DNA of 64,000 nucleotides from Prorocentrum cordatum (Eukaryota; Sar; Dinophyceae; Prorocentrales; Prorocentraceae). The position numbers and the translations under genes were made by a program. Below are positions 42,678-52,201 of this stretch, piece by piece. The DNA lies in the NCBI GenBank assembly GCA_963575745.1, contig CAUYUJ010003670.1, positions 356,086 to 420,085 on the forward strand. Direction: 5' to 3'. The first letter of the stretch is position 1. Every line of letters begins with the position of its first letter. Below the pieces are notes generated by a model. It saw nothing but the letters and a program-made list of their open reading frames with translations. It made no database searches and had not been told where the DNA came from.

Positions 42678-43943
42678 TTGGTGCCGTCTTTTCTCGAGAC
42701 GGCTGCACTGCTTCTGTTGCGCCAGGTGCGGTTTCCGTGCTCTCTGACCCTTTCCACCTCTTCTCACCCTACCTCCTCCTCCTGCTTTCCGATATTTCTG
42801 ACTGAAGACGCGGCTCCGATAGCGAAAGAATCGGCGAGTCAGGGTCGCCTCGCGGGATCCCAACCCCAGAGGCGGGCCAAGGAAAGACTTGCGGGGGCTA
42901 ACGTCGGAGGGGTCCCAGACCGGGCTTCGGCCGATTTTGAGGGAGCCGAATGGTTGTTGGGAGATGTCGTCAATGACGATCACGAGGTGTCGTGCCCTCC
43001 CCGCGTCAGAGCTTCTCTGGAGGCTATGGTTTCGGCCCCGGACAACTCCGAGACAGCGGTGCTATTAGACAGCACCCCGCCAGGTAAGAAGGGGACGGCC
43101 TTCGTGGAAGTGTTTTCTCCTCCGAGGATTGCCCCCGGGGTCGAGCGTCGGGGGGGGGCGCTGGGTCCCAGGGCCAGTTGGGATATTGCCCAAGGCTGGG
43201 ACTCCCGGATTCCCAAGGACCGCAGGGAGCTTTGGGGGGCCCTCGATCGAGACGATCCCGAGCTGACCTGGCTCTGCCCACCTTGTCGGGTGTTTTCGAT
43301 CATCAGCAGGATCAGTCAGGCCGTTCGCGATCCGATCAAATGGAAACAAGCGATCGTCGAGGGCATAAACGATCTCATTCTGTGTATGGAGATCGCTAGC
43401 GATCGGGTAGCGAAGGGCCGGTACTTTGCTTTCGAACACCCTCTGTTCGCGAGTTCGTGGGCAACTAAGGTAGTTCAGCTCGTGTCTAACCTACCCGGGG
43501 TCCGCAGGATGCGGGTTGACATGTGCACCTTCGGTTTGAGCGTGACCAGAGAAGGGTTAAACAAGAAACCGACCGGGATCCTAACGAACCACCCCAGGCT
43601 CCAAGAGATCCTCGAGGGGCACCTCTGTCCCGGGAACCACAGACACGTGTTGCTAGAGGGTAAGAGCAAGACTTCCTCTGCCCAGGAGTATCCTCCGGCC
43701 TTTGCGGAGGCAGTGTCTCGCGCGGTGACGGAAGAATGGAGCGGACCTCGTCGGCCACGGCCGGTGACTTGGGCCCAGTACGAGGAGGGAGACTTTCCTG
43801 AAGGGGATGAAGGCCTGGGCCCCGAGGAGGAGGATCCGGAGGGGAGTGAGGAAGACCAGGCTTCCCAGCAGTGTCAAGGTGAGCGAACCCCTCCCGGACC
43901 CATCGGAGACCGAAAAGAGGCTGGTGTTTCGGTTGCGCGTTAA
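42678..43943 (+). CDS. Copia C5-methyltransferase-like domain
   Basis: The frame is open from before 42678 to 43943 (start codon not certain). About 43092-43730 encodes motifs matching, in order, a C5-cytosine methyltransferase plan: AFVEVFSPPR (cofactor-loop position), a GWD preceded by ASWDIAQ, LCPPCRVFS (motif IV, catalytic Cys candidate), FAFEHPLFASSW (ENV-like Glu), DMCTFGL, KKPTGILTN, and a final HRHVLLEGKSKTSSAQEYP. Phage-type cytosine methyltransferases show the same C-x-(Y/F)-G and KPT-x-(I/L)-x-TN blocks. The tail closely resembles that of the domain in the DIRS-like element (61567-61640). After 43870 the integrase continues in the +1 frame, so originally this was probably one polyprotein. 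Activity is not proven. Confidence 0.65.
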   Translation: MVPSFLETAALLLLRQVRFPCSLTLSTSSHPTSSSCFPIFLTEDAAPIAKESASQGRLAGSQPQRRAKERLAGANVGGVPDRASADFEGAEWLLGDVVNDDHEVSCPPRVRASLEAMVSAPDNSETAVLLDSTPPGKKGTAFVEVFSPPRIAPGVERRGGALGPRASWDIAQGWDSRIPKDRRELWGALDRDDPELTWLCPPCRVFSIISRISQAVRDPIKWKQAIVEGINDLILCMEIASDRVAKGRYFAFEHPLFASSWATKVVQLVSNLPGVRRMRVDMCTFGLSVTREGLNKKPTGILTNHPRLQEILEGHLCPGNHRHVLLEGKSKTSSAQEYPPAFAEAVSRAVTEEWSGPRRPRPVTWAQYEEGDFPEGDEGLGPEEEDPEGSEEDQASQQCQGERTPPGPIGDRKEAGVSVAR

Positions 43944-46900
43944 TATGGGACACCCGTGCAATAGGAAATTCGTGCGAGTTTTGAGAGCCGGGGGAGTCAA
44001 GGTCCACATTCTGAGGTGGGTTCGAGACTCCTTTAAGTGCTCAGAGTGCGCCGAGCGGGCTCGGTCAAGCAGTCATCGCCGAGTCGCCATGCCGCGGACT
44101 TTTCGTTTTAACCGCATTGTGGGCGTTGACTTGTTTTATGTTCCATATCAGGACAAGGTCCTGCCCTATCTGAATATTGTCGATCACGGATCCAACCTGC
44201 AGATATGCGTGCGGGTCGAGGAACCCAAGGCCTCTCTTGTGTGGCGCGCGTTCGTCTCAGCCTGGATAAGGCCATTTGGTGCTCCTCACTTCCTTCTCTC
44301 AGATGGGGGGCCCGAGTTCGAAGAGAGGTTTGCTCGCGGCCTAGAGCAATGGGGGGTCCTTCACCACGTCTGTGATGCTAATTCCCCATGGCAGAACGGC
44401 CGTGTTGAGCGCCACGGGGGGTGGATCAAAGAACGAATCAAGAGCGAGGTTGAGGCCAGATCCGCCCTGCCCGGGGACGTTCAAGAACTGGACGAGCTCA
44501 TCCGCGAGCTCTGCGCCCACAAAAACAGGTTTTGGCACCGGGGAGGCTTTTCGCCCATGCAGTTGGTTTTCGGTAAGAACGCACGCTTACCGCACGAGAT
44601 TCTGTCGGATGACCACATGGGCCTTCCCGGATGGCAAGACTGCTTGCGGCCGCCGTCCGAACAAGACTCTGCCGGTGCGGAGTTCGCTCGCTCTCAGAGA
44701 GTCCGAGATGTCGCTCGCCGTCTGGCCATGGAAACCACCGCCCGAGATAAGATACACAAAGCCAGCAAGGCCAAGGGGCCATCCCAGACCGTTTTCAGCC
44801 CTGGTCAGTGGGTGTTTGTGTGGCGCAGGCTTACTCGAGCCGGGTCGCGGGCGGACGCGCTGGGTCGCAGGCGGGACGCTTGGGCGGGGCCCGGGGTCGT
44901 GGTGCTAGCCGAGAGGGGAACGGTCTGGGTGGCGGTGAGAGCCCGCCTATGGAAGTGCTCACCCGAACAGGTGCGACACGCCAGTCCTGAAGAAGAGTTC
45001 GGGATTCAAGTAGCCCAAGATCCACAGTGGTCCGAGCTCATGGCTCAGGCGCAGTCCAGGCGCGCTTCAGCCGTGGACGTGCAGCGGGAGGGCCCCCCTC
45101 CCGAAGAGGCCTGGGATCAATCCCTGTCGCCAGAATCGGACTCTGGTTTCCAGTTGGCGGGACCCGGGGTCAGGTCCGAGGTGGCCGAACCTTCGGGCCC
45201 AGTGGGCCCCCCCTCCGTGAGCCGAGGTTTCGACCCCATCGGCTCGGGGCCTCCTCTCCTCCGGTCGCGGGGCCCTCGGTCCAGGCCATCGTCGGCGGGG
45301 GGGTCGGCCGTGGCCAACGCGGGGTCCGAGATGACACGACTCCCCTCGATTTCAGAGAGCATCGAGGAGCTGAGAGAGTCGTCAGGTACTGGCACGCCTC
45401 CAGGCGAAGGAGACCTCCAAGCGGTCCCGGGGTCCGACGAGGGGATCTCCGGGGAAACTGTCGGTCCTCCTTCCTCGGGCCCTCCTCTCCCGGTCGTGTC
45501 GTCTCCTCCTCCGCCCTCTCCGGTTGTGCCGGCCAGGCCAGCTAGGGCCGAGCTCGAGCAGCCGAGCGACGTCCCTCACTGTTTTAGGAGACCCCTGGGA
45601 GGTGAGGTGCCAGGGGTTCGGTCCGCCAGTTGTCCACCAGAGGTCAGTGAGGCTAAGCGGCCGCGCGTGGAGCCCCCCCCTGGCCTGGAGCAGCCAGCGG
45701 CTGCAGAGGCCGACTCGGTTCCGTCGTCGTCTGCGGCCGCCGTCGGTGCCGCCGCCGCCGCCAGAGACAGGAGAGAGAGAAGCCTGTCGAGGCCCAGGGG
45801 AGAGCTAGTCGGACGACGGGTGGCCGAAATCGAGGCCCGGACCGAGGTCGAGGGCGGGACTTCGTTTCTAGTTGAGACCAGCGCGGACGGGTGCTTTCTG
45901 GGACTCGTGGAAAGGGTCGAGAGCTCCGGGGACAACGGGGTTCTGGCGGCCAGCCGTGGGGGGGAGATTTCCTTCAGACAACTCAGCCCAGCTGAGAGGG
46001 TGAAGTTTGAGATGTCCGATGATAAAGAATGGCAGAACATGATGGGCTCGGGAGCAGTGGAAGTAATACCTCCTAGGGAGGTGGAGGCTGTCAGGCGCAC
46101 CTGTCCGGACAGGATCATCACCAGTCGAATGGTGCGTCGGTGGAAGCCGGTGGAAGGCACGTTCGCCGAGCCTGCTGCTAAGTCGAGATGGTGCGTCCAC
46201 GGGCACAAGGATCCAGATACCGGTTCGTTGTTTGTGTATTCGCCCACACCTCAGACAACGTCAATCCTCATGTTCGTTCAAGTCATGATGAACTTGGGTC
46301 ATCTAGGAGATATAGCCGATGTCAAAAATGCTTTCTGCCAATCGAACCCAATGCAGAGGACCCAAGGCGAGATTTACGTGGAGCCCTGCGAGGGGATCCG
46401 AGTGGAAAAGGGGTCCCTGATCCGTTTGCTCGTTAACGTGTACGGGCTCGATGATGCCCCCCTGGCTTGGAGGAAAACCGTGGTCGGGTTTCTGCAGAAA
46501 CAGGGTTTCGTAAGGAGCCTGCTTGAACCATGCTGGTGGATTAGGTGCGCCCCCGACGGGGCGATTCTGAACATGATCCTTCTGGAAGTGGATGACTTCT
46601 TCATATCTAGCAGTTCTCGAGAGACCCGCGCTTGGATTCGTCAGGTGCTCGAGTCTCGGTTCAAATTCGGGAAGTACCGCGACTGCCACGAGGGGCCAGT
46701 CGAGTGCGCTGGGCGGCGCGTGTCGTTTGCTCCCCACCGGGCCCTCATCGATCAAGAGAAGTACATACTAGAGGAGGTCAGGCCAGTGAGCATGGAGCGC
46801 GGGAGGCTCGGGCTAAAGAAAGCACCTCTCGCTCCCGCTGAGTTCAAGTCCCTCCGCTCCCTAATCTACAAGCTTAACTGGGTCGGTCGAGAGACGCGAC

Positions 46901-47847
46901 CCGAGGCGGCAGGTGCTGCCAGTATTTTGGCTAGTAGGCTTAAGGAAGCTACGACCGGCGACGTCACGATTGCCAACCGTATGGTGAGGTACTTGAGGTC
47001 GACGGCCTCCCGAGGCCTTAGCATCTGGAAGCTCGATCCGGACCGTATGGCGTTTGTGTCCTTCTCGGATGCTGGGGGTGTTGGAGCCAACGAGGGGCTC
47101 GTGGATGAGAGGGGTCTCCCCGAAGACCCCACCCAGGGCGCGTGGATGATCCTTGCCGCGGACAGGAGCGTGCTGGATAACTGCGCCGTGAAGGCCTCCG
47201 TGTTAGGCTGGCGCAGCTCCAAGCTGCGTAGGAAGGTCTCGTCGACCTTGGCGGGGGAAACCCAGGCCCTCTCTGCTGCCGTGGCGGAAGTGGAGTTCCT
47301 GCAGGTCCTGTATCGGGATGTGGTTTTCAGAGACGTAGATGTGAACGACACGTCCAGGGGTTCAGGACCATTCACGACAGTCCTCAGGAGGGACTGTCGA
47401 CTAGGCGGCCGAGTAGATCAAGTCCATGTAGTAGATGCCAAAAGCATTTACGACACAATGCTCAAGGAGGGCAACGCCAGCGCCCGAGACAGGCGCACCG
47501 CCCTGGACCTGGCGGGAGTCTGCGAGACCCTCGAGAGAGCCCGGGGCCATGTGCGGTGGGTGCCTCACGGCAGGATGCCAGTGGATGCGCTCACGAAAGA
47601 CGACGTGAGCAAAAGCAACGCCGCCCTGGCCAATCTGCTGGCCAACGGTCGGCTGGTCCTGATAGACGAGGGCGCAGAGATGGCCCGTCGCAAGGAGCAG
47701 CCCGGCGCGAAGGACCGGTCCCATGCTGCTTCGAGAAGGACCCTCGACGGCGACTCCCGTCTGATATCGTGGGCCGAGTTCGCGTCAGCTCAGTCAGCCC
47801 TGGGGTTTGGCCTCCGGGACGACCCCTCTTCTCACTCACCTTCCTAG
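43807..47847 (+). CDS. Copia integrase-reverse transcriptase-RNase H
   Basis: Meaningful sequence starts near 43870 (SVKVSEPLPDPSETEKR) and ends TAG 47845-47847. Pre-integrase zinc region: VNMGHPCNRKF ... CSECAER; one His of the HHCC set appears to be lost. Integrase core: D 44128-44130 (VGVDLFY), D 44302-44304 (LSDGGPEF), E 44407-44409 (GRVERHGG), all present, the last two 35 residues apart. A long Pro/Ser-rich linker follows. RT: RWCVHGHKDPD, GDIADVKNAF (motif A), LEVDDFF with VDD at 46588-46596 (motif C). RNase H: VSFSDAGG, TLAGETQALS, VVDAKSIYD, PVDALTKDD, with all acidic residues visible. The domain order is that of Ty1/copia. Confidence 0.92.
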   Translation: MKAWAPRRRIRRGVRKTRLPSSVKVSEPLPDPSETEKRLVFRLRVNMGHPCNRKFVRVLRAGGVKVHILRWVRDSFKCSECAERARSSSHRRVAMPRTFRFNRIVGVDLFYVPYQDKVLPYLNIVDHGSNLQICVRVEEPKASLVWRAFVSAWIRPFGAPHFLLSDGGPEFEERFARGLEQWGVLHHVCDANSPWQNGRVERHGGWIKERIKSEVEARSALPGDVQELDELIRELCAHKNRFWHRGGFSPMQLVFGKNARLPHEILSDDHMGLPGWQDCLRPPSEQDSAGAEFARSQRVRDVARRLAMETTARDKIHKASKAKGPSQTVFSPGQWVFVWRRLTRAGSRADALGRRRDAWAGPGVVVLAERGTVWVAVRARLWKCSPEQVRHASPEEEFGIQVAQDPQWSELMAQAQSRRASAVDVQREGPPPEEAWDQSLSPESDSGFQLAGPGVRSEVAEPSGPVGPPSVSRGFDPIGSGPPLLRSRGPRSRPSSAGGSAVANAGSEMTRLPSISESIEELRESSGTGTPPGEGDLQAVPGSDEGISGETVGPPSSGPPLPVVSSPPPPSPVVPARPARAELEQPSDVPHCFRRPLGGEVPGVRSASCPPEVSEAKRPRVEPPPGLEQPAAAEADSVPSSSAAAVGAAAAARDRRERSLSRPRGELVGRRVAEIEARTEVEGGTSFLVETSADGCFLGLVERVESSGDNGVLAASRGGEISFRQLSPAERVKFEMSDDKEWQNMMGSGAVEVIPPREVEAVRRTCPDRIITSRMVRRWKPVEGTFAEPAAKSRWCVHGHKDPDTGSLFVYSPTPQTTSILMFVQVMMNLGHLGDIADVKNAFCQSNPMQRTQGEIYVEPCEGIRVEKGSLIRLLVNVYGLDDAPLAWRKTVVGFLQKQGFVRSLLEPCWWIRCAPDGAILNMILLEVDDFFISSSSRETRAWIRQVLESRFKFGKYRDCHEGPVECAGRRVSFAPHRALIDQEKYILEEVRPVSMERGRLGLKKAPLAPAEFKSLRSLIYKLNWVGRETRPEAAGAASILASRLKEATTGDVTIANRMVRYLRSTASRGLSIWKLDPDRMAFVSFSDAGGVGANEGLVDERGLPEDPTQGAWMILAADRSVLDNCAVKASVLGWRSSKLRRKVSSTLAGETQALSAAVAEVEFLQVLYRDVVFRDVDVNDTSRGSGPFTTVLRRDCRLGGRVDQVHVVDAKSIYDTMLKEGNASARDRRTALDLAGVCETLERARGHVRWVPHGRMPVDALTKDDVSKSNAALANLLANGRLVLIDEGAEMARRKEQPGAKDRSHAASRRTLDGDSRLISWAEFASAQSALGFGLRDDPSSHSPS

Positions 47848-47919
47848 CCCATCCTGTTCTTCTAGGATGTCTGACTTGCTGTGTACAGGTATTGCTTTCT
47901 GAACGGGGAAGCTAAACCT

Positions 47920-47928
47920 AGGAGAAAG
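47920..47928 (+). other. Probable polypurine tract
   Basis: AGGAGAAAG lies nine bases before the 3' LTR. It is the only purine run near the expected plus-strand primer position; GGGGAAG at 47905-47911 is an alternative. Confidence 0.45.
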
Positions 47929-47937
47929 CTTGACCCA

Positions 47938-48118
47938 TGTGACAGGGTTCCTGTTTTCGGTATTATAGGTTTAGCTTAATGATTTTTTCTGTTGATCATG
48001 TCACGAGAGCGAGTGGGCACTCGCTTGCTTCAGACACAGAGGTCAGCTAGAGAAGGCAGTACTGTTGTTTGCCGATTTGGCTCAAGGCAAAAACATCCGC
48101 TCATCTCGCTGCTGCCAC
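47938..48118 (+). repeat. Copia 3' LTR
   Basis: 181 bp, 178 identical to the 5' LTR. GCACT follows directly at 48119-48123. The leader-like segment lies at 48071-48086. Confidence 0.93.
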
Positions 48119-48123
48119 GCACT
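48119..48123. repeat. Copia target-site duplication, right (GCACT)
   Basis: Exact match to 38001-38005, fixing the element ends. Confidence 0.85.
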
Positions 48124-49237
48124 GGGGTTCCAGGAGTGGCGAGCGGCGAGCATGTTCTCACGACCATGTTTGGATATCGCATTTGCACGCGCTGTCATTG
48201 CTATGCGAGAGTGATCGCAGGCAAGCAGAGGGGCTTGTCCGCAGAATGCAAACTACCAGAGAGCGCTCGTGGTTTGCAGCATCGCCTCAAGAAGGTCGAA
48301 AGGATCAGGCTCGGGCCGCCGCCGAAGGCGGTGCAGCCGAAGGCGCAGGCTCGGTGATGTTTTGGGGGTTTGGCCTGGCGGCGGCGAGTCGGCCCTTTTG
48401 TTGGCTTGCTCGCCCCTTTGCCGCTAGTCTCCCCTAGGCTTGCGCCTGCCGCCAGCCGCGGCCGCCAGTGTTGCGGCTGGTTGAACCTGACCTCGTGCTG
48501 CGCGGGCCGGATCACAGCTAAAAAAGAATATGTTCTTGCGGTATTCACAACTGCCTATGGGTGGTGTCTTCGCCAGCCTCATTGTTGCTCTTGGGGTGAG
48601 TTCGAGCATCAGACGCACAGGGACGGGCTCAAACATGTTGACGCATGCGCAGCGGCTCTGCCACTTTGCCTCGAGAGAGTTGGCAGATGGTTGCGCGCTG
48701 TGGCGATGGTGGGCGCACCACGGGACGTGGACAGCCAACGTGGCGATTCTACATTTTGGCCAGCGTGAGCTATTGAAGCTCGTCCCAACCACCCCGAGCA
48801 CGTGCAGTCGCAGATGAATCGAGATTTGGCTCCCTGTTTCCCTTCACGGTGGGCTATTGCCCGAGGGTTCTGCTGGCAGTCGTTTGCAGCACCATTCGTG
48901 CTCCCTCAGATTGAGGATGGTTTTCGCACATGGTTGAGGCCAACGCTCTCTTGGAACGCGGGGTTCTTGTTGATGGTGGGTCGGACATCCGGGGACGAGG
49001 TCATAGTGTGCGATCCCCGGCTTCATGCGCACGTGCTTGATCGTCTTACCGAAGTATGACGATTGCCTCTACACTCTACACATGATCCTCATCCTCTCCT
49101 TTCTTCGGTCTTCAAGACGGGACAGACAGATTCTGCTCTTTGGGAGGGCTTTGTCGGCCACACGGACGTCGCTATCGGCGTCCCCAGGGGGGAAGGGCAG
49201 CGTGAAAGGGGAGAAATGGGGGAGCGTCGAGAGAGGG
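48124..49237 (+). pseudogene. Unrecognised remnant with CxxC...C motif
   Basis: 48167-48357 reads TMFGYRICTRCHCYARVIAG, then LSAECKLPESARGLQHRLKK, to a stop. This CTRC...C pattern with a basic tail looks like a small zinc-binding module of repeated dinoflagellate ORFs, but I cannot name it. Further open pieces to 49060 (FASRELADGCALWRWWAHHG; ARGFCWQSFAAPFVLPQIED) may belong to the same or another decayed ORF. The copia element inserted just upstream of it. Confidence 0.3.
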
Positions 49238-50262
49238 AACACACACACACACACGCACACGCTGATGCACACGCACACACAAACACAGAAACACACAAAC
49301 ACACAAACACACAAACACACAAACACAAACACACGCACATGCACACGCGCACACACGCACACACGCACACACGCACACACGCACACACGCACACACGAGC
49401 ACACGCGCCCACACGCACACGCGCGTACATGTGCACACGTGCACACGCGCACACGCACACGCACGCTCACGCGCACACGCACACGCACGCTCACGCGCAC
49501 GCGCACGCGCACGCGCACGCGCACACGCACACGCCCACGCCCACGCCCACGCCCACGACCACGCACACGCACACGCACACGCACACGCACACGCACACGC
49601 ACACGCACACGCCCACTCGTGCGCACGCGCGCACGCGCGCACGCGCGCACGCACACACGCACACACGCAAACGCACACGCGCACACGCACGCGCACGCGC
49701 ACACGCACACGCACACGCACACGCACAGGCACACAAACACGCACACGCACACGCACATACGCACATACGCACAGACGCACAGACGCACAGACACACAAAC
49801 ACACAGCCACACCGACACAAAGACACACAGACACACTGACACACAGACACACCGACACACACACACAGACACACACATGTACACACAGGCACACACAAAC
49901 GCAGACACACACAGACAGACACAGGCACAGACACAATCACAGACACAGATACAGACACAGACACAGACACAGGCACAGGCACAGGCACAAGCACAGGCAC
50001 AGACACAGGCACAGGCACAGGCACAAGTACAGGCACAGGCACACACAACACAGCACAACACAATATAACACAATACAACACAACACAACAACACAAACAT
50101 AAACTCAAGCACGCACACAAGCACACTCACAAACACTGACAACATCACAAACACAAGCACAGCCACAAAAACACATACGAGCGCAAACACAAACACAAAC
50201 ACAACCACGAACTCAAACACGAACACACACATACACAACAACAAACACACACACACCTATAT

Positions 50263-50308
<46 letters not shown>

Positions 50309-50411
50309 CACAAACACAAGCACAACCACAAACACACGCACAAACACATAAACACAAACACAAACACACATACAAGCAGAAGCACACATACAAACACAAA
50401 CACAAACACAA

Positions 50412-50444
<33 letters not shown>

Positions 50445-50470
50445 CGCACGCACGCACTCACGCACACACT
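49238..50470. repeat. 1.2 kb CA-rich microsatellite
   Basis: (CA)n with GCACAC, ACACAAAC, ACACAGAC and AGGCAC variants in blocks, and a (TA)n insert at 50263-50304. Long Cys-Val or His-Thr frames are artefacts. Confidence 0.93.
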
Positions 50471-52006
50471 TTTTGCGTCGGCGGCTAGGCAGAGTGACTG
50501 CGCTGGCGGTAGGAGCACATGCAGGGCATACAATGCTAATTAAGCCGCGATGCGCGTGAAGAAGAGTGGGAACGCCAGGCGCGGGCAGGGCGGACACAGA
50601 GGCCGGGCCCGCTCAGACCGGGGCCAGGCGGCGGCGGAGCAGCGCCTGGGCGGCGGGGCGGCGGCCGCGGGGCAACCAGGGAGGGCGGCAGCCAGAGGCA
50701 ACCGCGCGAGGCGGGGGGGGGTAACAGGCCCAGGCGGTGCTGGTGATGGGCAGCACAGCGTGGCAGCTGAGCGCTGAGATCAAGCCGACCTTCCAAGCGA
50801 CAGAGCAACCAGAGAAGACCACCTCAGGAGAGGGGCCGGGGGTAGCTGGGAAGAGCCCAGCAGGCGGAGCCATACGAAACGCCGAGATCCATGGACCTGC
50901 GAGGCGCAGGAGGATGGGCGGCCCGGTTACCTGAGTAAGGGACCGCGGTGGGCAGAGCAGCGAGCAAGCAGGCCAATCGGCTAAGCCGGCACGAGGACTG
51001 CGGGCTGGCCTGAAAACCAGGCAAAGAGGGGAGGGCCGGCCACGGGAGCGGCCAAGGCCAGCCGGCCCCGAAGAGGGGAGGGCCATACAGCCAGGGTGGG
51101 GACGCACGCACACATACATACACACAACACACACAACACACAACGCACACACACCACCACCAAATTTCCACGAGCTCCTTATGGATCAGATGTTGGCGTG
51201 TACGCACAGCCTCCCCGCCTGGCCTGGGGGCCATACAACGCTGGCAGTTTCATGTGTATGCTGTTGTTTTGGATTTCTGCTGTAAGCCACGGGTGTGTCA
51301 GCCGCTCGAGCTCCCGCTCGGGCCGCTGTGTCAGACCGGGGAGCTGCGGTCCTCGCCCCATGTCGGGCCCATCGGCTTCATATGCTAGGTGCCCCCACGG
51401 GTCACTGCACACAGCTTCCCCAGCTGTGGCCAGTCGGTGTGCCAGTCCCTCGAACTGCCGCCCAAGCAGGGGACCCAGACCCGAACCAGCTCGACGTTTC
51501 CGAGGATCGGGGCCCAGGCCCCTCGACCCTCTCCTAGGACCCTGCCGGGTGAAACATGTCCCTATCCCCCTGACTGCATCTCCTTATCTCGGTGCCGATC
51601 TTAAGGAATGCCCCAGTTTCTTGGGGGTCGATGCCACCGCCTTGGGCTTGTCGATCTCAGGGGCGGGGATGTGCTCGATGCTGGTTTGGACCCGCTTCGC
51701 GCTTCGAGCAGACCTTCTGCTGACGGTCCCCGGGCCCGAGCAAGGCCTCCCGCAGAAACGCCCCACGGGCGACGCGGCCGGGTCTCCGCACGTCTGGGCC
51801 AGCAGGCGGGGGCGGCGAGAGGGGCGGCCGCCGGGCCCGCAGGTCGTTCCTCGGCATCCCCGCTTTCTGAGCCCCGCGCCAGCGCCCGCCCCCCTCCGCG
51901 GCCGCTGCCGCACTGCTCGGGCGGAGGGGCGGGCGAGGAGCGAGGAGGCCCGAGGATCGAGGGTGTTCCTCAGTCTTTGTCCTGCGATTCAAGTCAGGGC
52001 CTCCCA
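50471..52006. other. No gene recognised
   Basis: GC-rich sequence with a short ACACAC patch at 51107-51150. Several frames of 100-350 codons lack domains and look like composition effects. Confidence 0.3.
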
Positions 52007-52201
52007 GATGGGGTCCGAGTGGATGGGGTCGGAGGATCGCGCCGCATCGCCGATACATCGCCCACGCGGCTCGATGCGGAGCCCGCGTTTCCATGCCGAT
52101 GTCGCCGATGTACCGCCGACGTCGCCGGTGCATCGGCGATGCGCTTGCGATGCATAGGCAATGCGGCGCGATCTTCCGAACCCATCTACTCGGATCCCAT
52201 C
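52007..52201. mobile_element. Foldback (MITE-like) element, family F1 copy 2
   Basis: Arms 52007-52050 and 52158-52201 (GATGGGGTCCGAGTGGATGG and its near reverse complement ending CTCGGATCCCATC). The interior has the same TCGCCGATG/CATCGGCGATG words as 867-1082, and sequence similarity continues into the right flank of both copies. Confidence 0.65.

Larger units (their letters stand above)
38006..48118 (+). mobile_element. Full-length Ty1/copia LTR retrotransposon
   Basis: 10,113 bp with two 181-bp LTRs, GCACT target duplications, tRNA primer site and a short purine tract. The order gag-zinc knuckle-protease, extra ORF, methyltransferase-like domain, integrase, RT, RNase H identifies Pseudoviridae (integrase before RT). 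The LTRs differ at three of 181 positions, so insertion is fairly recent. The coding part is spread over at least two frames. Confidence 0.95.

Noticed and set aside
49069-50256. 395-codon Cys/Val-rich frame and matching His/Thr frames
   Set aside because: Translation of the CA/GT microsatellite.
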